Below are positions 1 through 12,342 of a stretch of DNA of 64,000 nucleotides, piece after piece; within the stretch, counting starts at the first letter, position 1, and each line of letters starts with the position of its first letter. The DNA lies in NCBI GenBank assembly GCA_018389105.1, contig JACATO010001163.1, positions 1 through 64,000 of the forward strand. The letters run 5' to 3'. The DNA comes from Nautilus pompilius. Taxonomy: Eukaryota; Mollusca; Cephalopoda; Nautilida; Nautilidae. The notes under the pieces were generated by a model. That model was not told where the DNA came from. It did not search any database and was given only the letters and a program-made list of their open reading frames with translations. The position numbers and the translations under genes were made by a program.

Positions 1-2534
1 GATCCATCGCTGTCTGAGCAGTTAAATTATGAGATCCAGGTATGACCACTCAAGATCTCCACATCACCAGAAGGAAAAGATTCACTGTTAGATTCCATCG
101 TGTATCAAGCAAATAATCAAACTCAGTAATCACTAGGTTCACAGTGTAGGTAGCTTCACTAGTAAAATCACTTTTGCAGGAAAACAAAAAACAAATAGTG
201 ATGAAGCAATATGCAGACAAGCATCCTTTTACATGTACTATCGTTTGTGTAGATGGAAGTGATCAGTGAATAAATCAGTGCATGGCTGGTTTTAGCTGAC
301 TTAAATGTGAAGGATTAAATTATTTTATTTGCATAAAAAGTGAGTAAAATTCTGTTTTAAAGAGAGCAGTGATAGAATTAACAAGTGAAACTTACTTTCT
401 ATGTTGCTACAACTGAGCGCTGGACAACACACTGCTGCCCAGATATATCCAGAAATTGCAGCCACATCTGACCTTTCACCTCTCTCAGATTGGCCACCTA
501 TGAAATCTAATACCAGAAAGCATAAACTGACATAGTTACATCCCTAACTGATTCATTTTTTCCCCTGCACGAGTAGAATTGGGTAGCGAGCATCAAGCAA
601 AACATAAAATTAACAAAAAGGAACAGTTAGTAAATCAAACAGATGTACCAGTTTATGAGTTTCTAAGCCAACCACCTTATATCAGAGTATATGATTAATT
701 ATTATTTCATTTTATATACCTGAAGATTAAATATTAATTTTCATTATATATAAGACACATCTATTTCTTTTTGTTTTTGGAAGTGGTTTAAGATTAAACA
801 TGTAGAAACATTTTGGTCTCTGTCTGTCTGTTCAAATTCAGTTTTTCATTGAGGAAACAAATAAAGGGAACGTGAATGCATTTCTCTCATTGGACATCAT
901 TTCCCCTCGAGTGAATACTAGTGTTTCTCAGTGGTTTTAGCTATATTTATTTCCTGGTGATCTCAAGTCTGTTTTCCTTATGTTGGGATTGTGAGTGAAG
1001 CTGCTCCCTGTTTTGCTTCCAGAAGGAAGATCACCTGTAGTCTAGCACTTCAGACACTCTATAATGGTCTTTAAAAAAAAAAGAATTAAAAAATAATTAT
1101 GAAAATGGCAAACCTTTCTGACAACATTATTACCATGAGAAACCTCCTAAAAAAAAAATGACAAATTCTTCCAATCTTTGGAAATAAGCACAGATTTGTA
1201 CCTAAAACAATCATACAAGAAACAAACAAAAAGAAACAGGATGCCAAGTTGGAACAATCCAAACAGAGTTCAAAATTCTTGAAATGTGTACAAGAGACAT
1301 TTCACATTATCATCATTATGGCGTAACCATGATAATTCAGGTGACTGCCCAAACCAACTGTCAAGCAAGAGACGTCAAATATACCAGTTCTTTATACCCT
1401 TCATTTTCAGTCAGCAATTACTAAAAAAAAAATAAATACATTCATGACATCTTAACTGATTTATCTAAATTGCCATGTGAACTGGTCCTTGCAAAGACTG
1501 CTTGAGGTTTGTAAGTGCATATGTTGGGTGAATGCCACAGTCCCATATTTACTATTATTTAACTTCATCTTAATACATTTTTTAGTAAACTTTAGAAGTT
1601 ATATAAGCTACATCATGGACTACAGTAGACGCAAGGCTTTGTGAAAACCTCTGCATATGAAAGCCAATGTAAAGCACAGGTTTGCATGGTCCAAAAACTG
1701 ATACATGAACTTATGGAATTTTGGATGTCTATTCTGTTCTCTGATGAGACTGCTTCATCATTCATATCAAATCAAACGGATAAATATACATTTCAAGCCC
1801 CATGAAGCATTTCAGGAGGCCTCCTTGCCCACAGTTCAACACAGTGGGTTGTGACCAGAGATATGAGATGTTGGAAACACTGACTTGGCATTTCATGAGG
1901 GAAATCTGAATTCTGTTGCATATACATCCATTTTCAATAATTATCTTCGGCCACTTTTCAACAAGGGATTTTGATTCTGAAGACAATTTCTGCAAGAAAT
2001 TTGTGCCACTTGCTGTACACACAAAAACCACCACCCTATGGAAGAAACAAAAGGTTGAGTACCTAGGGGACCTGACACGAATCTGATAAAGGAAGTACCT
2101 TGATCTCCAACTAAAAAACGATATATTTCTGTGGCAAATCTTAAAAAATTAACTGAACTTAAAAATTTAGACCATGTTATCACAAACTCTCATCACATAC
2201 ATGCCACATGAACTAGTCCTCCACCAGATACTAGATATTAATTTCATGTTTTCTACTATTTTGCACGACTCATAAGTGTACATCTGTACCACAACAACAA
2301 TTACTTATGCTACATTCTCATTTTCTTCTATAGATGAGATCTGTACCAATTTGTAAAAGACTTTCAATTATTGCTCCAACTTAATATGTCAAAATTTCTG
2401 CAAAATATTTCAGAATTCAACAATATCACAGAATTTTTTAAAAAATTTTGTCTATGGTTAGGATGGAGTCAAATATGAAATAATATCAACTTGTAAATAT
2501 TGGAAGTTTTTACTTTTAACTTATTCATTTGCAG
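1..2534. other. AT-rich non-coding stretch
   Basis: No convincing gene. The sequence is AT-rich with several short A-runs and looks like intron or intergenic DNA. One stretch on the minus strand (506 down to 396) is open for 36 codons. It is bordered by an acceptor-like TTAG and a donor-like GTAAGT, so it could be a 111-bp internal exon, but the peptide is not recognised. Other short ORFs near 1762-2183 have no family features and are probably chance. Confidence 0.5.
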
Positions 2535-3253
2535 GTTGTTTGCGAATTATTGATGAAAAGACAGCAGTAAAGTTAAATTTAAAGCCGGGACAAAAGCTTT
2601 GCTCTAACTGTGAGGGAAAAAAGACTGATGAAGAAGAAATAGAACAAGTTGAGCTTCATGTTGCTGGTGAATATGAACCTCTTGAAAGTGTGAAAGATCT
2701 CGATACAAGTTTACATCCCTTGGTTGCTCTCCCATCAAACCTGTGAGCAGCTCAAATAAGTGTGGATATGCAAAAAGAAAACTCAAACAGATCACAGACA
2801 TAACTCAAGAAAAGATATCAAAAATACTGGGAGTGAATGAAGCTGCGCTGACTTCACAGACAGCATTTTGTAACAAATGCTCTGATCTGGATGAGTTCAT
2901 ACATGACCTGAAAATAAAAGTTAATAGAAGTACAACAAATGAAAAAAATTACAATTTTAACCCTTCTTCCCTCTCAATATTTTCAGAAATCTCTGACTGC
3001 AGATGAAGACAACGACCAAGATAATTATTTTCCAGGAAAATATGTTGCATGCATATATGATGACTGGGTTGTGGGTAACATAGTGGAGAAATCAGATGAT
3101 AACCATGATGTGTTGGTCAATTTTATGAAGAATCATCCTTTAAATGGCCAGCAAGACAGGATTTATGTTGGGTGCCATTCAACCATGTGCTGTGTGCTGT
3201 ATGGATGCACCTCAGGCTACTGGACATGGAGGGTGACAATACATACTTGCTGA
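2535..3253 (+). pseudogene. Broken copy of an uncharacterised invertebrate gene family
   Basis: The first part (from 2535, just after an acceptor-like TTTGCAG) reads CLRIIDEKTAVKLNLKPGQK and continues with a Cys pair (CSNC). Near 2740 the frame must shift to continue as SSSNKCGYAKRKLKQITD. A second shift near 2945 gives ITILTLLPSQ. After that the text jumps to NYFPGKYVACIYDDWVVG. The order resembles uncharacterised proteins seen repeatedly in arthropod and cnidarian genomes (a Cys-rich start, a charged middle, a late domain with YDD-W-VG), with the central part missing here. Family recognition is from memory and the function is unknown. Two frameshifts plus an internal deletion make this a dead copy. 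It may be transposon-associated or a host pseudogene. Confidence 0.5.
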
Positions 3254-3854
3254 TCATGACTCTGCTTTCCTTGAGAAAATGAAAAGTTAATGCATAAATA
3301 GTTTCATATTAGTGTAAATATACAACTGCTACATATTTCTTGAAAGGGATATTGTGAAGTACACAGTTTGCACTCGATGCAGAAAATGGGCACACTTTGA
3401 AAATCCTTTTAGGTATGAAGCAGTAGAGTAACACCTTTTGAACTTCTGTTTAATAAGTTTGTATAAACCTACATATGTGCAAAGAATGATAATTTTTACT
3501 CATTCTCTACATTGTGTTTCACTGCTATAAAGTTGGTTCATTTTTCACATTTTTTTCGTTGGTGCTATTGCAGGGCCCAGGAATGTGATAAACAAGGAGA
3601 TCTAGGTCTATCTTCTTTCATCTCCTAAATAGCTGGTATGACAACAGGACAAAAATATATCTGTTTAGCCTTTACATAATGTTCTCCATTAGCTGTGGCA
3701 TTCTAAAATTGCCAAAAAATCACTGCAGAAGTTTTTTATCTCATTTTTCTTTTATCCAAGGAGAGTACTCAAAGGAAGAAATTCACAATATAAATGCATT
3801 TTACTATTACCCAACCCTTGCTGCACAGGCCTGGCAAGTTTCATAGCACTAGGC
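3254..3854. other. Non-coding stretch
   Basis: About 600 bp of AT-rich DNA between the broken gene copy and the hAT relic. I see no reading frame, RNA gene or clear repeat in it. Confidence 0.5.
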
Positions 3855-4830
3855 CAGAGGTGGGCAAACTTTTCTCCCTAAGGGCCACATGGAACATCCA
3901 TAAGGTCTCTAGCAGGTCACATTCGACAAAAAATTAAATTTAATAAAAGTTATTTTCACACAAAAATACAATTATCAGGACAGGTTTACACAATTTCCTG
4001 GTGAATAATGCAACGGAATGATAACAGTGTGAAGTGGATGCTCACCTTTCACTTTGTCATTAAGCAGCTTTATGAGGCCAACATGTTTTCCTGTTAATGC
4101 AGGTGCACCATCTGTTGTAATGATTGCCAACTTGTTCCAAGGTAAACCAGATCCATACAAATCTTGGCCAGTTGTGGCGTCCTTCAAAGGTTCAACTGAC
4201 AGCAACTCTTTAGTAATTGCAAAATTATCATCAATTCCTCTAATAAACACAAGCAGTTGTGCTGTGTCTTGTATGTCAGTGCTCTCATCTAGTGCCAGTG
4301 AGTACCACTCGAATGACTTGTCAGCCTCAAGTAGTTGTTCTAACAGATTCTACAAAATGGCATCATTACAACGAACTACAGTTCTCCTTGACAAAGATAT
4401 AGCTTCAATTTTTGTTCTGACTTCTGGGCATGCAATATCAACAGCATCAAGCATACAATCCTTTAAAAATTCTGCTTCAGAAAATGCTTTGTTATGTTTG
4501 GCAATTTTATAAGCAAGGACAAAACTGGCCTTTGTGGCAGCCTCTTGTATGGTTGGTTTGTTTTACAAAAAAGTTTGTTGTTGTTTTAAACCTCTCAACA
4601 CGTCATCGGCTATTCACTGTAGTTCACTTTCTGATAAATTACTTCAAAGTTTCTGTGCTTAGTCCGAAAATGTCTCTTCAAATTATACTCCTTAAAAACA
4701 GCAACACTTTATGCCATATTAGACACACTGCTTCACTTCTAATATTTGTAAATATTTGTACATCCATTCCTTGTTAAACGTACGGTATTCATCTTCATTT
4801 TTCCGGGGTTTTTGTAGCATTCATTGTTGG
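3855..4830 (-). pseudogene. hAT (Charlie-like, GTF2IRD2/ZBED-related) transposase relic
   Basis: On the minus strand the translated pieces run in hAT order. A BED-finger remnant (KEYNLKRHFRTKH, near 4690) comes first, then AYKIAKHNKAFSEAEFLKD, then ALDESTDIQDTAQLLVFIRG, then LPWNKLAIITTDGAPALTGK. The last two carry the two Asp-containing motifs of the RNase H-like core. This text is typical of the Charlie-type hAT transposases that gave rise to vertebrate GTF2IRD2 and ZBED genes. The lower-coordinate edge (3855) begins CAGAGGTGGGCAAACTTT, which looks like a hAT terminal inverted repeat. The matching other end was not found. At least one in-frame stop (near 4350) and missing N- and C-terminal parts show it is inactive. 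Confidence 0.75.
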
Positions 4831-6485
4831 GATAACAAAATTTGAAATATATGCTAATATATATATTAAAAGACTTTAACATAATAGTACGTCCATCGCT
4901 ATCATCTCTTTCTGTTTAAACATGGCTGCGAAATCTCATTGTAGTCTCGTTAAGTGTGTTATTCTGTGCGAGAATGTCTGGAACTGCACAAATAGACTCT
5001 GATTACACGCATTATGTATTCATACATTCACACACAAAAGCATTCAAAATTGAGGCAACCATATAAAAAGCTGCTCTCAGCCTTTCCAACACCTTAAAAA
5101 GTATTATTCCAGCAACTACACAAAAATTAAACAAAGTGCCAGAACTTAAACTAATAATTGGGATACTGTCACAACTTCAGATCTTTTTTATCAGAATAAC
5201 CACCTTTCGTATGAATATCTTTTTGGCACCCTGTTCAGTAAATTTTTTAAAATATTGCCTTGTTAGTAACTCTCATTCCTCTTGCTAGTAGTTCCATAGT
5301 TGACTGACATTTCACAAAAGTCCAAAGGAGAGTAGAGTCCAACTGTGTTTTTCAGAAATCTCTCTGATTTTTCCTAGTAAATTATTGTGTATTAAGCTTA
5401 GCAGAATGCTTCAGATCATTATCCAATTTGCCATCCATATCAACCTCATTTGCAATTCATTGTCTCCTTGCACAGCATAAAACTCATGCAATTTTTCACA
5501 ATCATGCCTCACCATATGACAAAATGCTGCTTGTATTTAAGAAATTATAAGTAGATTGATCAAAAAATGCATGTGCTGTTAGTTTACCTTTTTTTCGATA
5601 TATTTCATGTCCCCTTCCTAAATTATAAATATGCATCTATTTTTCCAGTCAAGAAATTTACTGTTGTGCTATTTACCATTTGAAAATTACCAAGAGAAAC
5701 AAAGAACAAAACATGAAAAACATAGATAATGGCTTTGCTAGGAAGCTAAAGGGAATGAAGTAGTAAAAGTAGTTCATTGCCAACTATGCATTACTGATGG
5801 AGATTAAATACTTTCACAATGTTGGTAAACTTGCACTAATGGGTCATTAACAGCCACTGAACTTTACTTTAAGACTCCACTGGGCTATGATGTCAATCAT
5901 CTTAGTACAGAATAAACTAGAATTGGTCATCTTTTTTAAATTTGTCATGAATATTCATAGATTGTCAGATGTTTTCAATAAATGACTGACTTTATTGTTT
6001 CTGTCTTTAATCAAATTGTGTTGATAATTGTCAGTTTACTATTATTATCATTCTTTATGGTTCATGTGACACATCATTGTAAAAACGCTACACAATTTTT
6101 TCCAATCAATATGCAACATTCTTACAACTATATATTTCCTAAAATCCATTGTGACCTTTTCTCTTCTGTGAGAATGTTATTAGGTTTCATCAACTACACT
6201 GCCAAATAACCCCTCCATACTTCCACATTTCTACCACTCTGCTTCATCTGACAGCACTGTGGAAAATATTTGGAATTTCCAACAAAAGTGTTCACTACAC
6301 AGTGCAGCAGACATCAAGCCTCCGAGAGAGCAGTACAGATAGAAAACACAGGGAAAAGAGGGGACAAATATATTATTATGTTGAGCAAACTAAATTGACA
6401 ATTTATAGCATAGCTGAATAGTATAAAAAACCTAGTCACCCTGACAACAGTAAAAATGGGTCTTAGAGCTGCTGGTTTACATAGT
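4831..6485. other. Non-coding stretch
   Basis: AT-rich DNA with no recognisable gene. A 75-codon open frame at 5982-6209 is hydrophobic and has no family features, so I treat it as chance. Confidence 0.45.
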
Positions 6486-6489
6486 TGTG

Positions 6490-7160
6490 TGGATATTTAA
6501 AAAAAACATGCTATGCATTCTAACAGACCAAGAAAGGAAAAAGGCTGGACTGCACAAATACTGAACAGTAGAAGACTGGAACAATGTTATGGATTGATGA
6601 GTCAAAGTTTCAGGTGTTCTGGTCCAAACATAGACTGTTTTGCAGACAAGTTAGAGAACATTTGGCAGAATAGAGTTGTTCCTACAGTTAAACAAAAAGG
6701 CAACACGAAGGCTTGAGGGTGTTTTGGATATAATGCAGCTGATCTTTGTACAATTAATGGAACATTGCGTTGATAAAAGAGTGTTATCAGTCTTCTGAAA
6801 AGACATGCAATTTCTTCTGGCAGTTGATTAATGTGCAGCATTTATTTGCAACAAGATAATAACCGTAAGCACATTTCTTAATTATGCAGACAATGTGTGC
6901 ATATAACAGGATCCCCCCCCCCCAGAACATAGTTTGGCCACTAAATCATCTAATTTATCACCCATAAAATTTTTTAGGTGATGAACGACAAAAACGTCAG
7001 GAAAATGATGCCACATAACACAAAACGGCATAAACTCAACATCATCATCATAATAATATTTGCCAAAGTTACTTCATGGACTCCCAAAAATTTGCAAAGT
7101 TGTTATTCGGGCAAAAGGCAGAGGGAGTTACTTTGATGAAGCAAAGTTTAAGTCACAAGT
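6490..7160 (+). pseudogene. Tc1-like transposase relic
   Basis: Translating across stops and shifts gives the Tc1/mariner order. VVPTVKQKG is followed by GCFGYNAADLCTINGTL, then LLKRHAISSG, then YLQQDNNRKHIS (the conserved QQDN block with the second catalytic Asp), then a PPQ block. The usual C-terminal GSYFDEAKF-type ending lies near 7130. Several stops and frameshifts break it, so it encodes nothing. Terminal inverted repeats were not located. An intact Tc1 protein is about 340 aa; here roughly the last two thirds can be followed. Confidence 0.7.
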
Positions 7161-7490
7161 TTATTATTTTATTTCTTTTGCATCCATCTACTGAATCTTA
7201 CATTCACTATTATGGTGAGAAATGAATAAAATGGTGATATTCTTCTGTAGATAATTGTTCCCACATTTGTGTTTGCTTCAAACCTTTTTGCCAGTAGTTC
7301 ACATATAACTATATATGAGGATACAAACAATACACCCTGATGTATTCATGAATTATAAAATATATATATAAAATATTAATGGTGATTTCAGGTCTGAAAA
7401 TTATGGTTCTGTTAAACTGTTAAAAGTAGGGTTTAGTTTGTTAGAATTTAATTATTAATTAAAAAAACAACAAACGATGTTCTATGCAGA

Positions 7491-7563
7491 CAGAGTAGGT
7501 AGGTAGGTGGGTAGGTAGGTAGGTAGGTGGGTAGGCAGATAGGTAGGTGGGCAGGTAGGTAGG
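7491..7563. repeat. (TAGG)n tetranucleotide microsatellite
   Basis: About 18 imperfect copies of TAGG with GTGGG and GCAGA interruptions. A simple-sequence repeat with no visible function. Confidence 0.9.
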
Positions 7564-7639
7564 AGGCCTTAAGGCTGAAGGCAGAAGTAATTTTTATCCT
7601 GATCCATTAAGACATTTTTTCCATTTGCCAGATGTAATC

Positions 7640-8625
7640 TGATAATTACAGTACACGGTAATACACGGGCTCATTAGGCCATAGTCAGTACAGTATTCTC
7701 ACCTCACCACCACCCACAAACAGTCGGTGTATCACCTACAACAACAGAACTCCACCATCTTCTAAAAGTATTGTATTTCTCAACTCCGAGTCCAACCGGC
7801 TCTCGGCGGTTTCCTGTTTTACCGTCGTAAAGTAATAAATATTCTTTAAATATAACAAACAACTCACTGTATGTAGAAGTGAAATATCCCATCGCCGACG
7901 AATACCGACGATACACCGCATAAAATCGCCAGTCAAACGACGTACAAAAACGCGCATCAACATTACTTCACACACAGGAATTCATTCTCGATGGCCGTCG
8001 TCCTCTGGATTCCGTAATAATCCCCGTCCTCCAAGCCAAGATATCGCTGCATTACCATCAGCACCCGTATCTATAACCAATCAGTCTGTGTAATCGGTAA
8101 TCTCCATCAGTAATCTGTCGGTTATTAAGCAAAGTACGGAACAATCTGCTGCTGGAGCTCGTGGACGACCACGAGGCGTTTGAGATAAAATAGGAAACCG
8201 AGTTTTAAGTGAAATTTAAACAAGTATTTTATTTTACGACGGTAAAAAGGAAACCGCCCCACACTTTACAGTGATATCATCATCATCATCACTGGTGATG
8301 AGAGACTAACATCGACAACGAAACCAAACCGGTCAGGGACCCAGTCCGCCCGCCATTGTAGCCGCCGTCGTCTGCCCGGCCGGCCGGCACCTTCACCACC
8401 CACCACCTACATCACATCACCGTCGGCTAACTCCTCCATCAATTACTCCTCCGGTTAATTTCACAAGCCAGCGAGATAATGTACTCGTAAGGAGAGACAA
8501 ACCTGAGAGTTTAGAAGGAGACTCGCAGTCCGTCTCCAGTTCTTCTGCCATCCAACTACACGACCTTTAACCTAAACATGGCGCCATTTTCCGCGGGGAG
8601 ACATCACTGCAAAATCTATACTCTG
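7640..8625. promoter_or_regulatory. CpG-rich block, possible promoter or gene end
   Basis: This kilobase is visibly richer in G+C and CpG than the flanking AT-rich DNA (for example TCGCCGACGAATACCGACG near 7893 and the GGCCGGCCGG run near 8379). It ends in AACATGGCGCCATTTTCCGC, which contains a YY1-like AANATGGCG core. No long reading frame crosses it. It could be an unmethylated promoter island or a transposon fragment. The orientation of any transcript is unknown. Confidence 0.3.
7805..8258. repeat. Long inverted repeat pair, ~50-bp arms 345 bp apart
   Basis: The left arm (about 7805-7860) starts GGCGGTTTCC and contains TTTTACCGTCGTAAA. The right arm (about 8205-8258) ends GGAAACCGCC and contains TTTACGACGGTAAAA. 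The arms match over about 37 bp with few differences, then weakly further in. This is the structure of a small non-autonomous DNA transposon, or of a cruciform-forming element. No target-site duplication was seen at the arm ends. Confidence 0.6.
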
Positions 8626-9004
8626 AATAATATTTGTCTTGTTTTTAAGTTAGAATTTTATTAATAATGTTTAAAATATACGTATAAAATTTAAAAATTT
8701 AGTAATTCAATGTCAGCCTTAAATTTAATGTTCAATCCATATTTCGTTCCAAAGTAGTTTTGGCTAAAACCCTGTAGTTCTAACATACACAGGGACCGTT
8801 CATGTTACAGAAAACTAGGCGATGTGAAGTAAAATATCTTAATGCATTAACAGAATCTTTCTTTGTCTGTAAACATTCAAAATTAGTCTTCAGTATCATT
8901 GTAGTAGGAATAGTGGAGGTATCTAAAATAATATTTGTTAGATGTGTTGTAGATGTTTTTATGCTACTACTACCTTCTGATTCTGAAGGGGGAGAATAAA
9001 TCAG
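8626..9004. other. Non-coding stretch
   Basis: AT-rich. Overlapping 65- and 77-codon frames on opposite strands (8780-9013) show no family features. Confidence 0.4.
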
Positions 9005-9475
9005 TTTAATCATTGAAAAAAGAAAGAATGTATCAGATTAGTAACAGAAGAGTTAGAAATTAGGATATATACATGTAATGAAGCAGAAATCAGACTAGTC
9101 GGAGAAGAAATAAGGCTAATCATAGAAAGGAAAGAAATCAAGCTGGTCAGGGAAAATGGAATAGAGATAAGAAATGAGGAAGACAGAATATATCAATCAA
9201 TGCAGAGAAAAGTGAGGAAAAATCAGACTTGTTGCAGAAAAGATAGAGAGGATATCAAACTATTTGCATTAAAGATAAAGATATCAGGTTGTTAATCATA
9301 GAAAAAAAGTAGGCTAATCATATAAAAGAGATAGAAAAATCAGGTTTTTCATAGAAAAGAGAGAAGATTTCAGTTTTTTCAGAGAAGAAATAATTATAGT
9401 AGTCACAAATAAAGTTTGTGAAGAAATCAGCCTAGTCACAGAAAAGATAAAGATGATTTGGATTGTCACATAAAT
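9005..9475. repeat. Degenerate ~30-bp repeat field
   Basis: Roughly a dozen diverged copies of a unit like CATAGAAAAGA..GAAATCAGGCTAGT follow one another, with the words AATCAGACTAGTC, AATCAAGCTGGTCA, AATCAGACTTGTTG and AATCAGCCTAGTCA recurring. The period drifts between about 28 and 40 bp. It reads as an old, decayed minisatellite. No long open frame spans it. Confidence 0.6.
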
Positions 9476-11331
9476 TCCTTAATAACTTTATCACAATTAC
9501 CAAATAAGCAGCAAATATCATGTATTTCATGATGTTAGAATAGAAATTGGGTAAGCATCTAGTACATATTAATTTCAGAAATTTAGTAGACAAGTAGCAG
9601 CGATGTAATAAATAATACCTTAACTCTGAATACCTACGTGCTACCGTAAAACAAAATTAGCAATCCTCATTTTTACAGTGATAAAAGAGAAAATAAAGTG
9701 TAATCTTTTTTAAGTTACCATTAAAGTGGAAATAATTTAGGTGCATATTAATTCCAGTCTTTAAACAAGATTCAGCATTGTCTAAGTGCTTCAGTCACAA
9801 AATTAGCATCTATTATGCATTTAAAGATGCTGAACACAAAAATGTAATCTTTATTAAGTTTCCATATAAGTGGTAAAAGTTGCTGATAGATATTAGTGTC
9901 AGTGTCTGTATATTATAAGCAGCTTTGTAATAATAATAACTATGACTTATTGAAAGGTATAGATAGCATTTTTATTTTACTTATTGAATTTCATCTAAAC
10001 TTGAACGTATCAGATGTGTAAATTAAGATTTTTAAAAAAATTCGCTAATATATTAATCAATGTGATACATAAGAGGTAAGAATTTAATTTTATATTTTAC
10101 CATATAATGCAGTTAAATGTTTCATAATACGTTAGGTATGGGAGTACTTTTAACTTCTAATCAAGGATTCTACTGCTAAGAGAAAATGATAATGCATTCC
10201 TTCTATTGTTATTGTTAGGCACGTTTCATGGCCACCTAGAAGTTTGTTTTTCTTTATTTAATCAAGCTGCAGGTAAAAATTACTATATTTGGGAATAGTG
10301 GTAACAGTTAAAAGTTATGCAATGTGAAGGGTGATTAACATTACTATTTGCTGAAAATTAAGCAAAAGCTCCCACAATGCAACATAACAGGAAGAGTTTG
10401 CATATAGATTTTTTTAAATGTGAGAAACACATTCATTGATAGAAATTGAACAGATTGTTTTTCCAGCTGAAATTTTGTAGCTGTGGTTTTTATGCCTTCC
10501 TTTCTCATTTCATATCATTTAAAAAAAAAAAAAAAACTATATTTTTTGAATAGAGACATTTGAATGAAAGTGGTCAACTGCACACAAAGTTGTAATCATC
10601 AGCTGGGAGATTAATGCAATTTTAATAGCAGTATTTAACCCTTATGATGCTGAAAGCAGATATATCCACTTTGACATTTATAGCCATTTGATGCTGGAAG
10701 CAGATTTACCCCACAGCTTCAAGAAAACTTTTCCTTCTATTGTGATAAGCAGGAATACCCTCAGATCTTTTAAAGCCCCACAACTATTCAGATGAAATTT
10801 CTAATTTCATTTATTGGTGGATAATCGAAACATTCCAGCCCAACATTGAATTAAACACTGAAATGATTAAATATCACCTAATATGTGTGTAGTAGTTTTT
10901 CTTTCTTAATACATTTGAGCAATTCTTTCCTTTTTCCATTTACCTCTGCATAGTAGACCACCATGAACTTGCTGAGGGAGGGAATTGGATTAAAGTAATA
11001 TATATATATATATTATTTAGAGTTTTCTGTGGATGGAGTGAATAAGTTTATTTTATTAGAATGCATTGTATTTTAAAAGTAGAAAATAATAAATTTGTCC
11101 ATAATGAAATTTGTGTCATAATGCATGAGATAATGTAATTAACAATGTAAAAACCAGAATTATAGGTGGATTTTGACATAATGTGCATGTAGCCAAATAT
11201 TTTAGAACTCATTACTACAGTTTTCTTATTTAAAAAAAGAAATTATTAGTTTATTCATTTTCTTAGTAGAATTCTAAAAAGATAAAAATTGCATCTTAAT
11301 GAGTGGGTGAATAACAATATTAATAAGAATA
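9476..11331. other. Non-coding stretch
   Basis: AT-rich with a (TA)n run near 11000. A TTAA followed by CCCTTATGATGCTGAAAGC at 10635 is reminiscent of a piggyBac-type end, but no partner end was found. No genes were recognised. Confidence 0.45.
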
Positions 11332-11706
11332 TCCGACACCATTTGTTTCTTCCCACACCAGACTCAAGCTTCGCTATCAACTCAAGTTTTGCAAAACACT
11401 TAAATTCACTCTCTTTCTTTTCCCACCGCCATCTTTAGAGGCCATGGTTGATAACCTCTGTTCACTTTAGATGCTAATAAAGCATAAACAGAAGCTGAAT
11501 TGAAAGCCAAACTTGTGAGGTAAAGATGATGTACCATCACAGAATGCAAGATAGCTGCCAACAGATGCCCACGCTGCATGTTAATGCATGTGCATAAAGC
11601 GCCCAAACAAAATATTTTTTGCACAGCTCAACATGGACCTTTGTTGGGAGACCAGACAGCGTCTGCTGCTTCTGAAATCTGTTTCCGTTAAATAAAGGTT
11701 TTACTG
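11332..11706 (-). pseudogene. pogo/Tigger-type transposon 5' fragment
   Basis: Read on the minus strand, the element begins at 11706 with CAGTAAAACCTTTATTTAAC, preceded by TA. This is the terminal inverted repeat and TA target typical of the pogo/Tigger group. About 260 nt further in, an ATG (11445) opens MASKDGGGKRKRVNLSVLQ. After a one-base frame change it continues KLELIAKLESGVG. That is the start of the Tigger transposase helix-turn-helix (psq) domain. The rest of the transposase and the second inverted repeat are absent, so this is a truncated, frameshifted relic. Confidence 0.7.
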
Positions 11707-12342
11707 TATGTGGTATGCATTCATAACTCCAAAACTTTTGAGCTAAATTAATTCCAAAGACATATGCAGTCTAATGAAAATAAATTTTAGAATTTAAAAG
11801 GTTTTAGTTCTTTTGATAATTTGAGTGCATGCCTCTGTTATTTCGTATAGTTTCTCTCTCTATATTTTTACGTATCTAATTAAAATGAGTACAGCAATAG
11901 AGTTGATGCTACATTTTATGCATCAGATATCATTTTTGCAACCAGCATCTTTACAATTGAATTATAATCTTTGAAGTAATGACATCACCGGTATTTACCT
12001 TTTTATAAAGGTTAAATGTTTCAGGTGATTGAAATTCTACTCTGATTGATTGATTGTACTGGAATAGAAAGACTAAAAGACTACAGCTGTAGTCTTGTGG
12101 AAAGATGAATAAAAAAGTGCACATGCTCTAAGAGAATAATAAATAGATTCAACTTTAACTTAAATACGAGTACATTACAACGTAATTTAAATATTCTTCA
12201 GTAACTTCTTTTTTGTAGGTACAATAATAAAGCAGTTAAGGCATCTGTTCTCTATAGAAGCTGTAGAACTAAGACAGATAAAAAATTTCCATATTAACAA
12301 ATTTGCTATGTAACGTGGTAGTCTTACACCATATTTTTCAGA
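11707..12342. other. Non-coding stretch
   Basis: AT-rich sequence between the Tigger fragment and the first LINE fragment. No gene, RNA or repeat was recognised. Confidence 0.5.

Noticed and set aside
10635-10670. piggyBac-like end (TTAA then CCCTTATGATGC)
   Set aside because: No second end or transposase was found nearby, and the match is short.
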